A stretch of DNA of 39,456 nucleotides from assembly GCF_947495565.1 (NCBI RefSeq), contig NZ_CANLZM010000022.1:1-39456 (forward strand), in the 5' to 3' direction. A program made the position numbers and the translations under genes. Below, piece by piece: positions 16,437-24,030 of the stretch (position 1 is its first letter; the number at the start of each line of letters is the position of its first letter). The notes below the pieces were generated by a model, which ran no database searches, had not been told where the DNA came from, and saw only the letters and a list, made by a program, of their open reading frames with translations. Origin of the DNA: an uncultured Pontibacter sp. (GTDB taxonomy: Bacteria; Bacteroidota; Bacteroidia; Cytophagales; Hymenobacteraceae).

Positions 16437-17057
16437 ATGACAGGCGATAAAGAGGAGGAAAAAGTAATTGTATTTGACCTGAACGGCACTTTTTACAACA
16501 AAAGCTCTAAAGATCAATTTTATAAGTTTGTGGTACGCAAGCAGCCTAAGCGGTTTAAATTTTTGTTTGAGATGGCTTATTACAAACTGCTCCACAAAAT
16601 GCACCAGATGCGGCAAACAGAGTTCAAGGAAAACTTCTTTAACTACCTCGACCACCTACAGCCAGACCAGGTAAAAGCTTTTGCCGAGGAATTCTGGCAG
16701 GAAGAATATCCCAAAAACTTCAACCAATTCCTGCTAAACCGATTTAATAAAATGCGGTCGGCAGGCGTGAAAGTAATCTGTGCCACCGGTGGTTTAGAAC
16801 TATACGTAAAGCCCCTGTTCGACTTATTTCCGGTAGATGGCTTTGTCGGAACTGAAGTAAAGTATGAAAACGGCACCTACAAAGTTGAAGGCAAGGCTTG
16901 CAAGGATGAAGAGAAATTGCGCAGGATTGAAAGCTACTTTCAGGACAGGAAATTCAGAATAATAGAGGCTTACTCTGATAGTAAAGAAGCCATACTTTCC
17001 GAAGCTGAAAAAGCTTTTCTGGTAGATGACGGGGAAATATCTGCCTACTCCGAATAA
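16437..17057 (+). CDS. HAD-superfamily hydrolase (HAD-IB-like), atypical motif I
   Basis: 206 residues from the ATG at 16437. The frame is open back to a GTG at 16323, but that region is a terminator stem, so the later start is chosen. HAD motif I is VFDLNGT (nucleophile Asp14), where the usual second Asp (general acid/base) is Asn16. Motif II is CATGG, a Lys for motif III lies in EGKACKDEEKLRRIES, and motif IV is SDSKEAIL, weaker than the standard GDSxxD. The overall layout resembles phosphoserine-phosphatase-like HAD-IB enzymes. Lack of the acid/base Asp may mean altered chemistry or low phosphatase activity. Substrate unknown. Cytoplasmic, single gene. Confidence 0.75.
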   Translation: MTGDKEEEKVIVFDLNGTFYNKSSKDQFYKFVVRKQPKRFKFLFEMAYYKLLHKMHQMRQTEFKENFFNYLDHLQPDQVKAFAEEFWQEEYPKNFNQFLLNRFNKMRSAGVKVICATGGLELYVKPLFDLFPVDGFVGTEVKYENGTYKVEGKACKDEEKLRRIESYFQDRKFRIIEAYSDSKEAILSEAEKAFLVDDGEISAYSE

Positions 17058-17175
17058 CATATACCTTCCAGATTGCTACTGTAGTTTTCAGCTAAGTATA
17101 CTTCTTTAAAGTATACTAGTCAGGTTTAATAAGTATAAACTTTTTAGCGTTAGTGTGGCTTTGGTTTTACGCAGG

Positions 17176-18237
17176 CTAATTCCGCATTTTCTTTAGTTTC
17201 TCACTACTGATAATCGTAATTCTGCTGCCCTGGCTCTCAATTAGCTTCTCGTCTTTAAAATCTGCCAGCGTACGGATAACGGTTTCCTTGGACGCCCCGA
17301 CAATATTTGCTAAATCCTCTCTCGAAATAATTACTTGTGTAGCAGTATTTGGCTTGTTTTGATACTGTTTCTCCACAAACAACAGCGCTTCTGCTACCCT
17401 CTTTCTTACTGAATTGTAGGCAAGTTTCAGCAGCCGCTCCTCCCTGTCTGCCAGATTATCAGACAGGATTTTAATAAACTGGTTCGCCACTAAGCGGTTG
17501 TTGTGCAGCAGCAGGAAAAAGTCTTCTTTAGAAATCACATAGATTTCAGAATCCTCCATCACCACCGCAGACTCGCGGTAAGCGTTTTCCTCAATCAGGT
17601 CGAGGTACCCGATAAAATCGCCGGCTTTGTATAGGTTAGTGATGTACTCGCGTCCTTCTTCGTTTGATTTGTAGGTTTTGACTTTCCCCTTGTTCAGAAA
17701 GTAAAGAGCGCTAGGGTAATTGCCATCCAAAAATAAAGTCTGCTTCTTTTTAAAATGCTGCAGTTTCTGTTTATCGGAAGTTAATTTCTCCAGGTTCTCC
17801 TGGCCTTTCGCCTCCTGCAGGAAATCATGCAGCCCTTCAGCATTTTTCTGAAAACCCGCCTTCAGGTTCTCACTTTTACGCAGGCGCATTTCTACCGCAT
17901 CCAACAGTTCTAAATCATCGAATGGTTTGGTAAGGTAGTCGTCTGCCCCCAGGTTCATACCTTTCCGGAAGTCCTCTTTTTCAGATTTCGCAGTCAGAAA
18001 GATAAACGGTACATTGGCAGTGGCTTTGTTGGTGCTCAGCATGCGCAGTACCCCGTAACCGTCCAGCTGCGGCATCATAATGTCACAAATGATCAAGTCA
18101 GGAATTTCGCGTTTGGCTAGGTCTACACCAATTTTACCATTTTCGGCTTCTAAAACCTGATAGTTCGCCAGCGTCAGAATCTCAGCAATATTTTCGCGTA
18201 TTTCAAAATTATCCTCTATCAGCAATATCTTTTTCAT
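17176..18237 (-). CDS. Receiver-CRP/FNR fusion response regulator
   Basis: 353 residues. An N-terminal receiver domain with phospho-acceptor Asp52 (CDIMMPQLDG) and the TAKSEKEDF and KPF signatures is followed by a linker. Next come a cNMP-binding-type beta-roll (about 165-250; FLNKGKVKTYKSNEEG, AGDFIGYLDLIEEN) and a CRP-type winged helix. The recognition helix GASKETVIRTL keeps Glu318 and Arg322, equivalent to the residues with which CRP and FNR read TGA/TCA half-sites. The cAMP-contact residues of CRP are not evident and there is no FNR Cys cluster, so control is probably by phosphorylation. It is the last gene of a four-gene operon; its ATG overlaps the stop of the preceding kinase (ATGA). 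Likely regulator of the TGA-N6-TCA sites found upstream of cco and hemN genes (inference). Confidence 0.88.
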   Translation of the reverse strand: MKKILLIEDNFEIRENIAEILTLANYQVLEAENGKIGVDLAKREIPDLIICDIMMPQLDGYGVLRMLSTNKATANVPFIFLTAKSEKEDFRKGMNLGADDYLTKPFDDLELLDAVEMRLRKSENLKAGFQKNAEGLHDFLQEAKGQENLEKLTSDKQKLQHFKKKQTLFLDGNYPSALYFLNKGKVKTYKSNEEGREYITNLYKAGDFIGYLDLIEENAYRESAVVMEDSEIYVISKEDFFLLLHNNRLVANQFIKILSDNLADREERLLKLAYNSVRKRVAEALLFVEKQYQNKPNTATQVIISREDLANIVGASKETVIRTLADFKDEKLIESQGSRITIISSEKLKKMRN

Positions 18238-19466
18238 ACTTGTGTGTTTTGCGGAAGCGTAACGGTAAAGGTGGTGCCTTTGTCCAACTCACTTTGGTAG
18301 TTGATGGTGCCACCCATAATATCCACATAGCGTTTAACTATGTTTAGGCCTAAGCCGGTCCCTTGTATATTTGTAACATTCTGAGCCCGGAAAAAAGGCG
18401 TGAACAGATGGGCCTGATCAGCCTCGGGTATGCCAATGCCCTGATCCTGCACCACAACCTTAACGACACTATTTTTTATACTTGTCGTGAAGATGACTTC
18501 TTTCTGCTCAGCAGAATATTTACTGGCATTAGACAGCAGGTTTAGCAGAATATTCTTCAGTAATTGCTTGTCCAGACAGGCTGTTTTCTCGGGGCTTTGG
18601 TGGCTGTAAATTATTTTCTGGTCCAGCTTTAGCACCCCCTGCGCTTCGTCTGCTACTTCAGCAGCAAAAGCTTGCAGATCAAACGCTGTAGGCAGGTTGT
18701 AAATTTTGCCTTCCTCTATACGGCTGATGGACAGGAAATCATTTAAAATGCCAGTCAAGTTACTCACCGCAGATTTAATCCGGTCAACGTGCTTGCTACG
18801 CTTATGGTCATCTTCAGTGGTTTTATACTTGCCGATAAGCGATGCTGACGACAGAACCGTACTCAGCGGCGTACGAAACTCGTGCGAAGCGATTGTCACG
18901 AATCTTGATTTCAGCTCGTGTAATTCCTTTTCTTTTTGCAGGGCCTTGCGTACCTCCTGCTCTGCTTCGTAAAGGCTTCGGTTTGTCTGCTCCAGCTTTT
19001 TTATGGCGGTGCCAAGCTCCTGGGTACGCTCTTTCACGCGTTGTTCCAACTCAGTGTTCAGACGCTGTATCACCTCTAAACTCTTGGCATGCTCTATACT
19101 ATACCTGATGGAGCGCTCCAGCTCGTTCGGACTGATAGTGCCCTTTACCAGGTAATCCATCGCACCGGCACGCATAGCATTTTCGTCGGTTTGGCGATCA
19201 GCCTGGCCGGTCAGAAGTATAAACGGAGCCGCACACCCTTGCTTTACCGCTTCTTTAATCAACTCTAATCCATCATGCACACCTAAGCGGTAATCTACCA
19301 GGTATACTTCATGGCGTCGCTCAGCGATTACTTTCAGCGCCTCGCTAAAGGAATCTGCCCAGGCAAGCGCGTAGTTCCGGTCCGGGATATCGTCAATAAT
19401 ATCCCGGGTAATGATGTAGTCATCTTCATCATCGTCTACCAACAGAATGCGGATTTTTTCTGCCAT
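18234..19466 (-). CDS. Receiver-histidine kinase hybrid
   Basis: 410 residues: N-terminal receiver (Asp58 in YLVDYRLG), a coiled coil (about 125-185), a HisKA dimerisation helix with phospho-His195 (IASHEFRTP), then the HATPase domain with N box (NLLSNASKYS), G1 box (DQGIGIP) and G2 box (GTGLGLNIVKRY). No membrane segments, so a soluble intermediate kinase fed through its receiver. The likely flow is upstream sensor kinase to this receiver, with this kinase passing phosphate to the REC-CRP protein. Translationally coupled to that gene by a 4-bp overlap; 15 bp separate it from the lone receiver upstream. Confidence 0.9.
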   Translation of the reverse strand: MAEKIRILLVDDDEDDYIITRDIIDDIPDRNYALAWADSFSEALKVIAERRHEVYLVDYRLGVHDGLELIKEAVKQGCAAPFILLTGQADRQTDENAMRAGAMDYLVKGTISPNELERSIRYSIEHAKSLEVIQRLNTELEQRVKERTQELGTAIKKLEQTNRSLYEAEQEVRKALQKEKELHELKSRFVTIASHEFRTPLSTVLSSASLIGKYKTTEDDHKRSKHVDRIKSAVSNLTGILNDFLSISRIEEGKIYNLPTAFDLQAFAAEVADEAQGVLKLDQKIIYSHQSPEKTACLDKQLLKNILLNLLSNASKYSAEQKEVIFTTSIKNSVVKVVVQDQGIGIPEADQAHLFTPFFRAQNVTNIQGTGLGLNIVKRYVDIMGGTINYQSELDKGTTFTVTLPQNTQV

Positions 19467-19481
19467 CGTATCTCAGCAGCG

Positions 19482-19928
19482 CTACAGTTTTGGCAATTCA
19501 ACAATCTCAAACCAGTACTTGCTTAGCGTCTTCATAACATCTACCAACGAGGCGAACGTTACCGGTTTGGTTATAAAAGAGCTCACCCCCAAATTATAGG
19601 TTCGTAAAATGTCCTCCTCTGCTTTCGATGTGGTTAGTACTACCACCGGAATCAGGCGCAGGCGTTCATCGGCTTTTATCTCTTTCAGCGCTTCGCGTCC
19701 GTCCTTTTTAGGCATGTTCAGGTCTAAAAGTATCAGGCCGGGGGTCGGGTGTTCACTCTGGTTGGCATATTTGCCACGGTGGTGCAGGTAATCCATCAGC
19801 TCCTCTCCGTTTTCAACAAAATGAATGTTGTTTTTAAGGCGGCTTTCCTCCAGCGCATCCTTTACCAGCATGCGGTCCTCGGCGTCGTCGTCGGCAACAA
19901 GTATAATGATGGATTTTTTAGTAACCAT
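19482..19928 (-). CDS. Single-domain response regulator (Rcp1-like)
   Basis: 148 residues, receiver only. Acidic pocket ADDDAED near residue 12, phospho-acceptor Asp69 (LILLDLNMPKKDG), Thr/Ser in VVLTTSKAEED and Lys in FITKPV. The long loop with HHRGKYANQ and PTPGLILLDL is typical of Rcp1-type receivers that pair with phytochrome- and PAS-linked kinases. With no output domain it probably shuttles phosphate from the PAS kinase, whose coding end overlaps its start by 11 bp. Confidence 0.9.
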   Translation of the reverse strand: MVTKKSIIILVADDDAEDRMLVKDALEESRLKNNIHFVENGEELMDYLHHRGKYANQSEHPTPGLILLDLNMPKKDGREALKEIKADERLRLIPVVVLTTSKAEEDILRTYNLGVSSFITKPVTFASLVDVMKTLSKYWFEIVELPKL

Positions 19929-21483
19929 TGCTTTCGTGTGTTTCTTCTGGATGTTTTAATGCAAGCGTGATGATAAAGCGTGTCCCTATGCCAGGTTGGC
20001 TTTGAGCGGTAACATTTCCGCCATGGCGGATGGCTATCTTTCGGCAAATTGCCAAACCTATTCCTGAGCCTTCGTACTTCTGCCCTTCCAGGCGCTGAAA
20101 AATATTAAAGATACGGTCCAGGTATTTCTCATCGAATCCGATGCCATTATCCTCCACATAAATCTCTGTCAGTTCGTCGCCGGGCGTGGCCGTAAGGTGT
20201 GCCTGGCGCTGCAGATTTTTTGCGTAAATGTTGATGACCGGGCTCTCATTCTCTTTCCTGAACTTGATGGCATTGCTTAACATGTTCTGGAAAAGCTGGC
20301 GCATCTGGGTAGGTTCGGCCTCGATCACGGGAAGCGGTGAACGAATAATTCTGGTTCCGGTTTTCTCTATGGTTACTTCTAAGTCAGATATAACTCCTGT
20401 TAAGATATTATCCAGGTTTACCTCTACAAACGGTTTCGATTTAGTGGTGACTCTGGAAAAGTCTAACAAGTCGTTAATCAGGTTTTGCATGCGCGAGGCC
20501 GCATTGAGCATACGGTCCACGTAATCTTTGCCTTGTTCGCTCAGGTTGTCATATTCCTTTGTTTTCAGCCTGTCGCCAAAGGCCTGAATCTTACGCAAAG
20601 GTTCCTGCAGATCATGCGACGAAACATAGGCAAAGTCCTGCAGTTCGCGGTTGCTACGCTCCAGCTCGGCGGCGTAGCGGCGCAGGCGCTCTTCGCTTAG
20701 TTTTTGCTTGGTAATGTCATGCACAAAGCCTGTATATACTTTGCGGCCGGCCAGCTGCACCTCGCTTATACTTAGGTAAAACGGAAAAATGGAGCCATCC
20801 TTTCGCAAGCCTGTCACCTCGCGGCCAATACCAATAATGCGTTTCTCACCGGTTGCGTGGTAGTGGTGCATATAGCCGTCGTGCCGGCTTTTATCAGGCT
20901 CGGGCATCAGCAAATTTATACTTTTACCGATCAGCTCATGGCCCTCATATCCAAACAGTTTGGCCGCTGCTGGGTTCACCATTTCAATGATGCCCCGCGT
21001 ATTGATGGTGATGATGCCGTCTACTGCCGCCTGAATGATAGAATTGATCTTGTTCTCGCTGACACGGAGCGCTTTTTCGGCTTCTTTAAGCTCGGTAATG
21101 TCATGCACGATGCCCGTAAAAATCTGCTTATCCTGTAACTTTACTTCGCTTATGCTTAGCAAAAACGGAAAAACGGTGCCGTCTTTTTTCTTACCCAGCA
21201 CTTCGCGTCCTTTGCCAATGATCTGGCCTACGCCTGTGCGGTGGTAATTCTTAATGTACCTGTCATGCAGCCCACGGTCAGGTTCCGGCATAAGCACCTT
21301 TATGTTTTTACCGATAATCTCTTCCGGTTGATAACCAAAGATACGCGCGGCGGCTGGGTTTACCGTTTCAATTATACCTTTGCTATCGATGGTAATTATA
21401 CCATCAATGGCCGTATCAATAATGGCCTTCAGCCGGGTGCTTTGCTCCAGGCTCTGTTCGAATTTATCTAAAGGCTCTTCCAA
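19918..21483 (-). CDS. PAS-PAS sensor histidine kinase with FixL-type haem signatures
   Basis: 521 residues, soluble. Two tandem PAS domains (about 15-130 and 142-258), HisKA with phospho-His290 (FAYVSSHDLQEPLRK) and HATPase (LSNAIKF, DNGIGFD, GSGIGLAICRKIA). Both PAS domains match the oxygen sensor FixL: MPEPDRGLHD with His73 and IIGKGREV with Arg93, then MPEPDKSRHD with His201 and IIGIGREV with Arg221. In Bradyrhizobium FixL the haem ligand His200 and O2-contact Arg220 are also 20 residues apart. FixL Arg206 and His214 are not conserved here. Predicted O2 sensor, possibly with two haems. First gene of the four-gene operon that ends in the REC-CRP regulator, next to the cbb3 oxidase cluster. 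Confidence 0.85.
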   Translation of the reverse strand: MEEPLDKFEQSLEQSTRLKAIIDTAIDGIITIDSKGIIETVNPAAARIFGYQPEEIIGKNIKVLMPEPDRGLHDRYIKNYHRTGVGQIIGKGREVLGKKKDGTVFPFLLSISEVKLQDKQIFTGIVHDITELKEAEKALRVSENKINSIIQAAVDGIITINTRGIIEMVNPAAAKLFGYEGHELIGKSINLLMPEPDKSRHDGYMHHYHATGEKRIIGIGREVTGLRKDGSIFPFYLSISEVQLAGRKVYTGFVHDITKQKLSEERLRRYAAELERSNRELQDFAYVSSHDLQEPLRKIQAFGDRLKTKEYDNLSEQGKDYVDRMLNAASRMQNLINDLLDFSRVTTKSKPFVEVNLDNILTGVISDLEVTIEKTGTRIIRSPLPVIEAEPTQMRQLFQNMLSNAIKFRKENESPVINIYAKNLQRQAHLTATPGDELTEIYVEDNGIGFDEKYLDRIFNIFQRLEGQKYEGSGIGLAICRKIAIRHGGNVTAQSQPGIGTRFIITLALKHPEETHESNGY

Positions 21484-21793
21484 GTATCTTCTAAAGTTTC
21501 TTTAAAATTAGCCACTTCAGCCATTAATTGCTAAAGATGCCAGCACATATTCATCTAACAAACACCGAGCGTTAAAAAAACCGCTGCTTATGCTACGCCT
21601 TCATACTATAGCCATAGTTGTAACAAAAGCTCACGAACTTTTTGGTCTTGACAAGCTGAGCAGTGAATGAACCGTACTTCTTCTCCTTGAGCAGATACCT
21701 TTTTTAAATGTTGCTACGCAATAGAAAAACTGATTTCTTAACTGCAGCATGATAACAGTTTTAAAACTTCTAATTTACTTAAATCAACATGAG
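21484..21793. other. Intergenic region upstream of the sensor operon
   Basis: 310 bp upstream of the sensor kinase operon and downstream of the universal stress gene. No exact TAnnTTTG element, TGA-N6-TCA site or strong terminator was found. Confidence 0.4.
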
Positions 21794-22726
21794 TTATCTG
21801 CGAACAGTATCAGCAAATGCTAAAGTATTAAGTATATCTTGCTGTTGAACTGCCTTCTTATTCACACAATTGGCACATAAGCCAGAGCATGGCTTTTTCT
21901 TTTGCTGCCTGAAGGTAAGGATAGGATAACGGGTGTGGTAAGCGGCTGTTTTGATGTAATTGCTACTGAACAGGCGCTGCAACAGGTAGTTGTCCTGTGT
22001 TGCCAGTATGAGCATATCGGCGGCAGACTGTTCGGCAAAGTCGCTGATGCCTTCCAGGGTATCTTCTTCCTCCAAAAGCCTCAACCTTACGTTTTTGCTG
22101 GTAAGTCTTTCTTCTACTGCGCGCATGGCAGCTTTGTAATTGCTTAATTGCTGGCGCTCTGATTTAGAGTAAGTCTGCACCAGCGTTAGCCTGGCACCAG
22201 CCTGATCTGCAAAGCTTCCGATTTGGTTCAGCACGTGGTCATCCTGATCGGTAAAGTCGGTGGCGAAAACCAGGTTTTCTATTTTTTTAAAAGTCGTCGT
22301 GCAAGGCATCACCATCACAGGGCAGCTAACCACTTCCATAATGGCAGCGGCATTATCGGGGTCGTTCTCCTCCTCTTCCTGATGTAGCACACAGGTTTCC
22401 ATCAGCACCAAATCAACCTTATAATCAAATACCACCCCGGCAACGCAGTTGCTCAGGCAGCCTGGTTTCACTACGCACTCATACGGCACCGGCACGGCTC
22501 CCGACTTAAGCCCTTCGCTAAAAATACACTCTCCAAACGTGCGTAGCTGGTGTATAAAGCTGCTCTGTTGGGTAAGGGTAAGATCCTTCGTTTTAGTGTT
22601 GTGCAGCAGCAGCAGCTCTGCCCCCAAAGTACTGGCAAGTTGGCAGGCGTAGCGCAACAGCTTTTTACTTGCTTTATCGAACTGCACCGGCACCAGCACA
22701 CGCTTTATATTTTTGTTTTTACACAT
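21794..22726 (-). CDS. Tandem universal stress protein with Cys-rich tail
   Basis: 310 residues, two UspA-type domains: VLVPVQFDKASKKLLRYACQLA starts the first, and LVFATDFTDQDDHVLNQIG (about residue 150) starts the second. The glycine-rich ATP-binding loop (GxxGxxxxxxxxxGS) of ATP-binding Usps is absent from both, so it is probably of the non-nucleotide type. The C-terminus carries CSGLCANC followed by a Lys/Gln tail, a cysteine cluster that could bind metal or respond to redox state (inference). It lies 50 bp downstream of the safE-like gene in the cco cluster and is probably co-transcribed, consistent with a micro-oxic stress role. Confidence 0.85.
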   Translation of the reverse strand: MCKNKNIKRVLVPVQFDKASKKLLRYACQLASTLGAELLLLHNTKTKDLTLTQQSSFIHQLRTFGECIFSEGLKSGAVPVPYECVVKPGCLSNCVAGVVFDYKVDLVLMETCVLHQEEEENDPDNAAAIMEVVSCPVMVMPCTTTFKKIENLVFATDFTDQDDHVLNQIGSFADQAGARLTLVQTYSKSERQQLSNYKAAMRAVEERLTSKNVRLRLLEEEDTLEGISDFAEQSAADMLILATQDNYLLQRLFSSNYIKTAAYHTRYPILTFRQQKKKPCSGLCANCVNKKAVQQQDILNTLAFADTVRR

Positions 22727-22776
22727 AGTTTAGCAATGGTAAAGAATAGGTTTTATGATTATTTCTGATGTGTACT

Positions 22777-23508
22777 CTAATCTGCCTTGGCCACATTTGG
22801 CTTTGAGCAGCAGCTTATTTCTTTTTTATGCTGTGCCGTTTGAGTTACTTTCGGGCTCAGGTAAGGGATGCCCATACCCATTCCGCGCACAATGAAAAGT
22901 ATGGCCAGCATGATGCCGATATAAGGAACAGCCCGGTTAAACAGGCTACGCATTTTCAGGCTGATCAACCTGCCTGACAGCGACACCAGAAACATCAACG
23001 GAAAAGTACCCAGGCCAAAAAGGGCCATGTAAAGCATGGCTCCTCCTACGCTCGGGGCGCTAATGGCTCCGGCCAGTGCGATATAAACAAAACCGCAAGG
23101 CAGCAGGCCGTTAAGCAAGCCCACCATAAACAGCGACCCAAGTGAGTTTCTCTGAAAATAGTAGCCCAGTTTCTGCCTCACCCAAGCCATCAGTTTATCG
23201 GTGCCCAGCATGCTGGCATACTTGCCCTTAAGCGTGGCAGGCAACACCAAGAGAAGAAGTATAAGCACCCCGGAGATGATAGATACTGTTTGCTGCAAGC
23301 CAGCCAGCTGCAGCGACTCGCCAAAGGCTCCTGCCAGCGCACCCATCGAAACGTATGTTACAATTCTGCCGCTATTGTACAGGAGCCGGCCGGCATAGTA
23401 GCGCCAGCCGGAGCTCCCGACAAAGGGTAGCGCCATTGCGATAGGGCCGCACATCCCCACGCAATGAAAACTACCAACTAACCCGAAAATAAAACCAGCC
23501 CAAATCAT
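22777..23508 (-). CDS. SafE/TauE-like membrane protein linked to cbb3 oxidase
   Basis: 243 residues from the ATG at 23508. The frame extends to 23583, but that would overlap ccoH by 73 bp and put a hydrophilic stretch before helix 1; the chosen start leaves 2 bp after the ccoH stop. About six hydrophobic segments. Helix 1 carries GLVGSFHCVGMCGPIAMALP and a later one GLLNGLLPCGFVYIAL, the paired HC/CGMCGP and PCG motifs of the COG2836 family. That family commonly accompanies cco operons and is suspected of a role in copper or metal delivery. Part of the ccoG-ccoH-safE-usp unit. Confidence 0.85.
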   Translation of the reverse strand: MIWAGFIFGLVGSFHCVGMCGPIAMALPFVGSSGWRYYAGRLLYNSGRIVTYVSMGALAGAFGESLQLAGLQQTVSIISGVLILLLLVLPATLKGKYASMLGTDKLMAWVRQKLGYYFQRNSLGSLFMVGLLNGLLPCGFVYIALAGAISAPSVGGAMLYMALFGLGTFPLMFLVSLSGRLISLKMRSLFNRAVPYIGIMLAILFIVRGMGMGIPYLSPKVTQTAQHKKEISCCSKPNVAKAD

Positions 23509-23510
23509 AG

Positions 23511-23981
23511 CTATTTTATTTGAATAGTTTTCTCTGTGTAATATGTCGCCTGGCCGTCCGTGAAGTTTACACGCACTTTCCAAAGGCCGCTTTCAAGGCT
23601 CTGTGTTTCCAGCAGCTGGCTTTGGTCGCGGCCCAGCCGCAACGGTATCTCCTTGTCCATACTGTCATCAGACGGCCGGAAAAGCGTAATTACGCCGCTC
23701 AGCTTTTTCCCCTTGTAAGTGACTGGCATCTGCAATAGTATGTATTTGCTCTCTGCACTGTAGTTTAGCAGCACATCCCCTAAAGCCTGCGTCCGCTTTG
23801 TGCTCTCAATACGTTCCTGGTACTTTATCTCCTGCTGGTAATAGTCTTTGCTAACCAAGCCTATATCCTGGTTCATGGCTTTATACACGAATTGCGCGAT
23901 GTAGCCCATAAACAAGACCATACAGATCACAATGGCGTAGGGCCAAAGTGTGAAAGATCCATTCTTGTGTGCGGTTTTCAT
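23511..23981 (-). CDS. ccoH: FixH/CcoH-family protein
   Basis: 156 residues: one N-terminal membrane helix (about 13-32, ending FVYKAMNQDIG) and a periplasmic beta-rich domain with DYYQQEIKYQERI after the helix, typical of FixH/CcoH, which is needed for assembly or stability of cbb3 cytochrome oxidase. It lies 49 bp after ccoG and 2 bp before the safE-like gene, the usual accessory order. Confidence 0.88.
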   Translation of the reverse strand: MKTAHKNGSFTLWPYAIVICMVLFMGYIAQFVYKAMNQDIGLVSKDYYQQEIKYQERIESTKRTQALGDVLLNYSAESKYILLQMPVTYKGKKLSGVITLFRPSDDSMDKEIPLRLGRDQSQLLETQSLESGLWKVRVNFTDGQATYYTEKTIQIK

Positions 23982-24030
23982 TTTAATGCTGTTTAAGTGT
24001 CTTGCCTCTTTATAGCTTTTGTCTCACAGC

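Noticed and set aside
23509..23583. Upstream extension of the SafE-like gene
   Set aside because: It would overlap ccoH by 73 bp and add a hydrophilic stretch before the first membrane helix.
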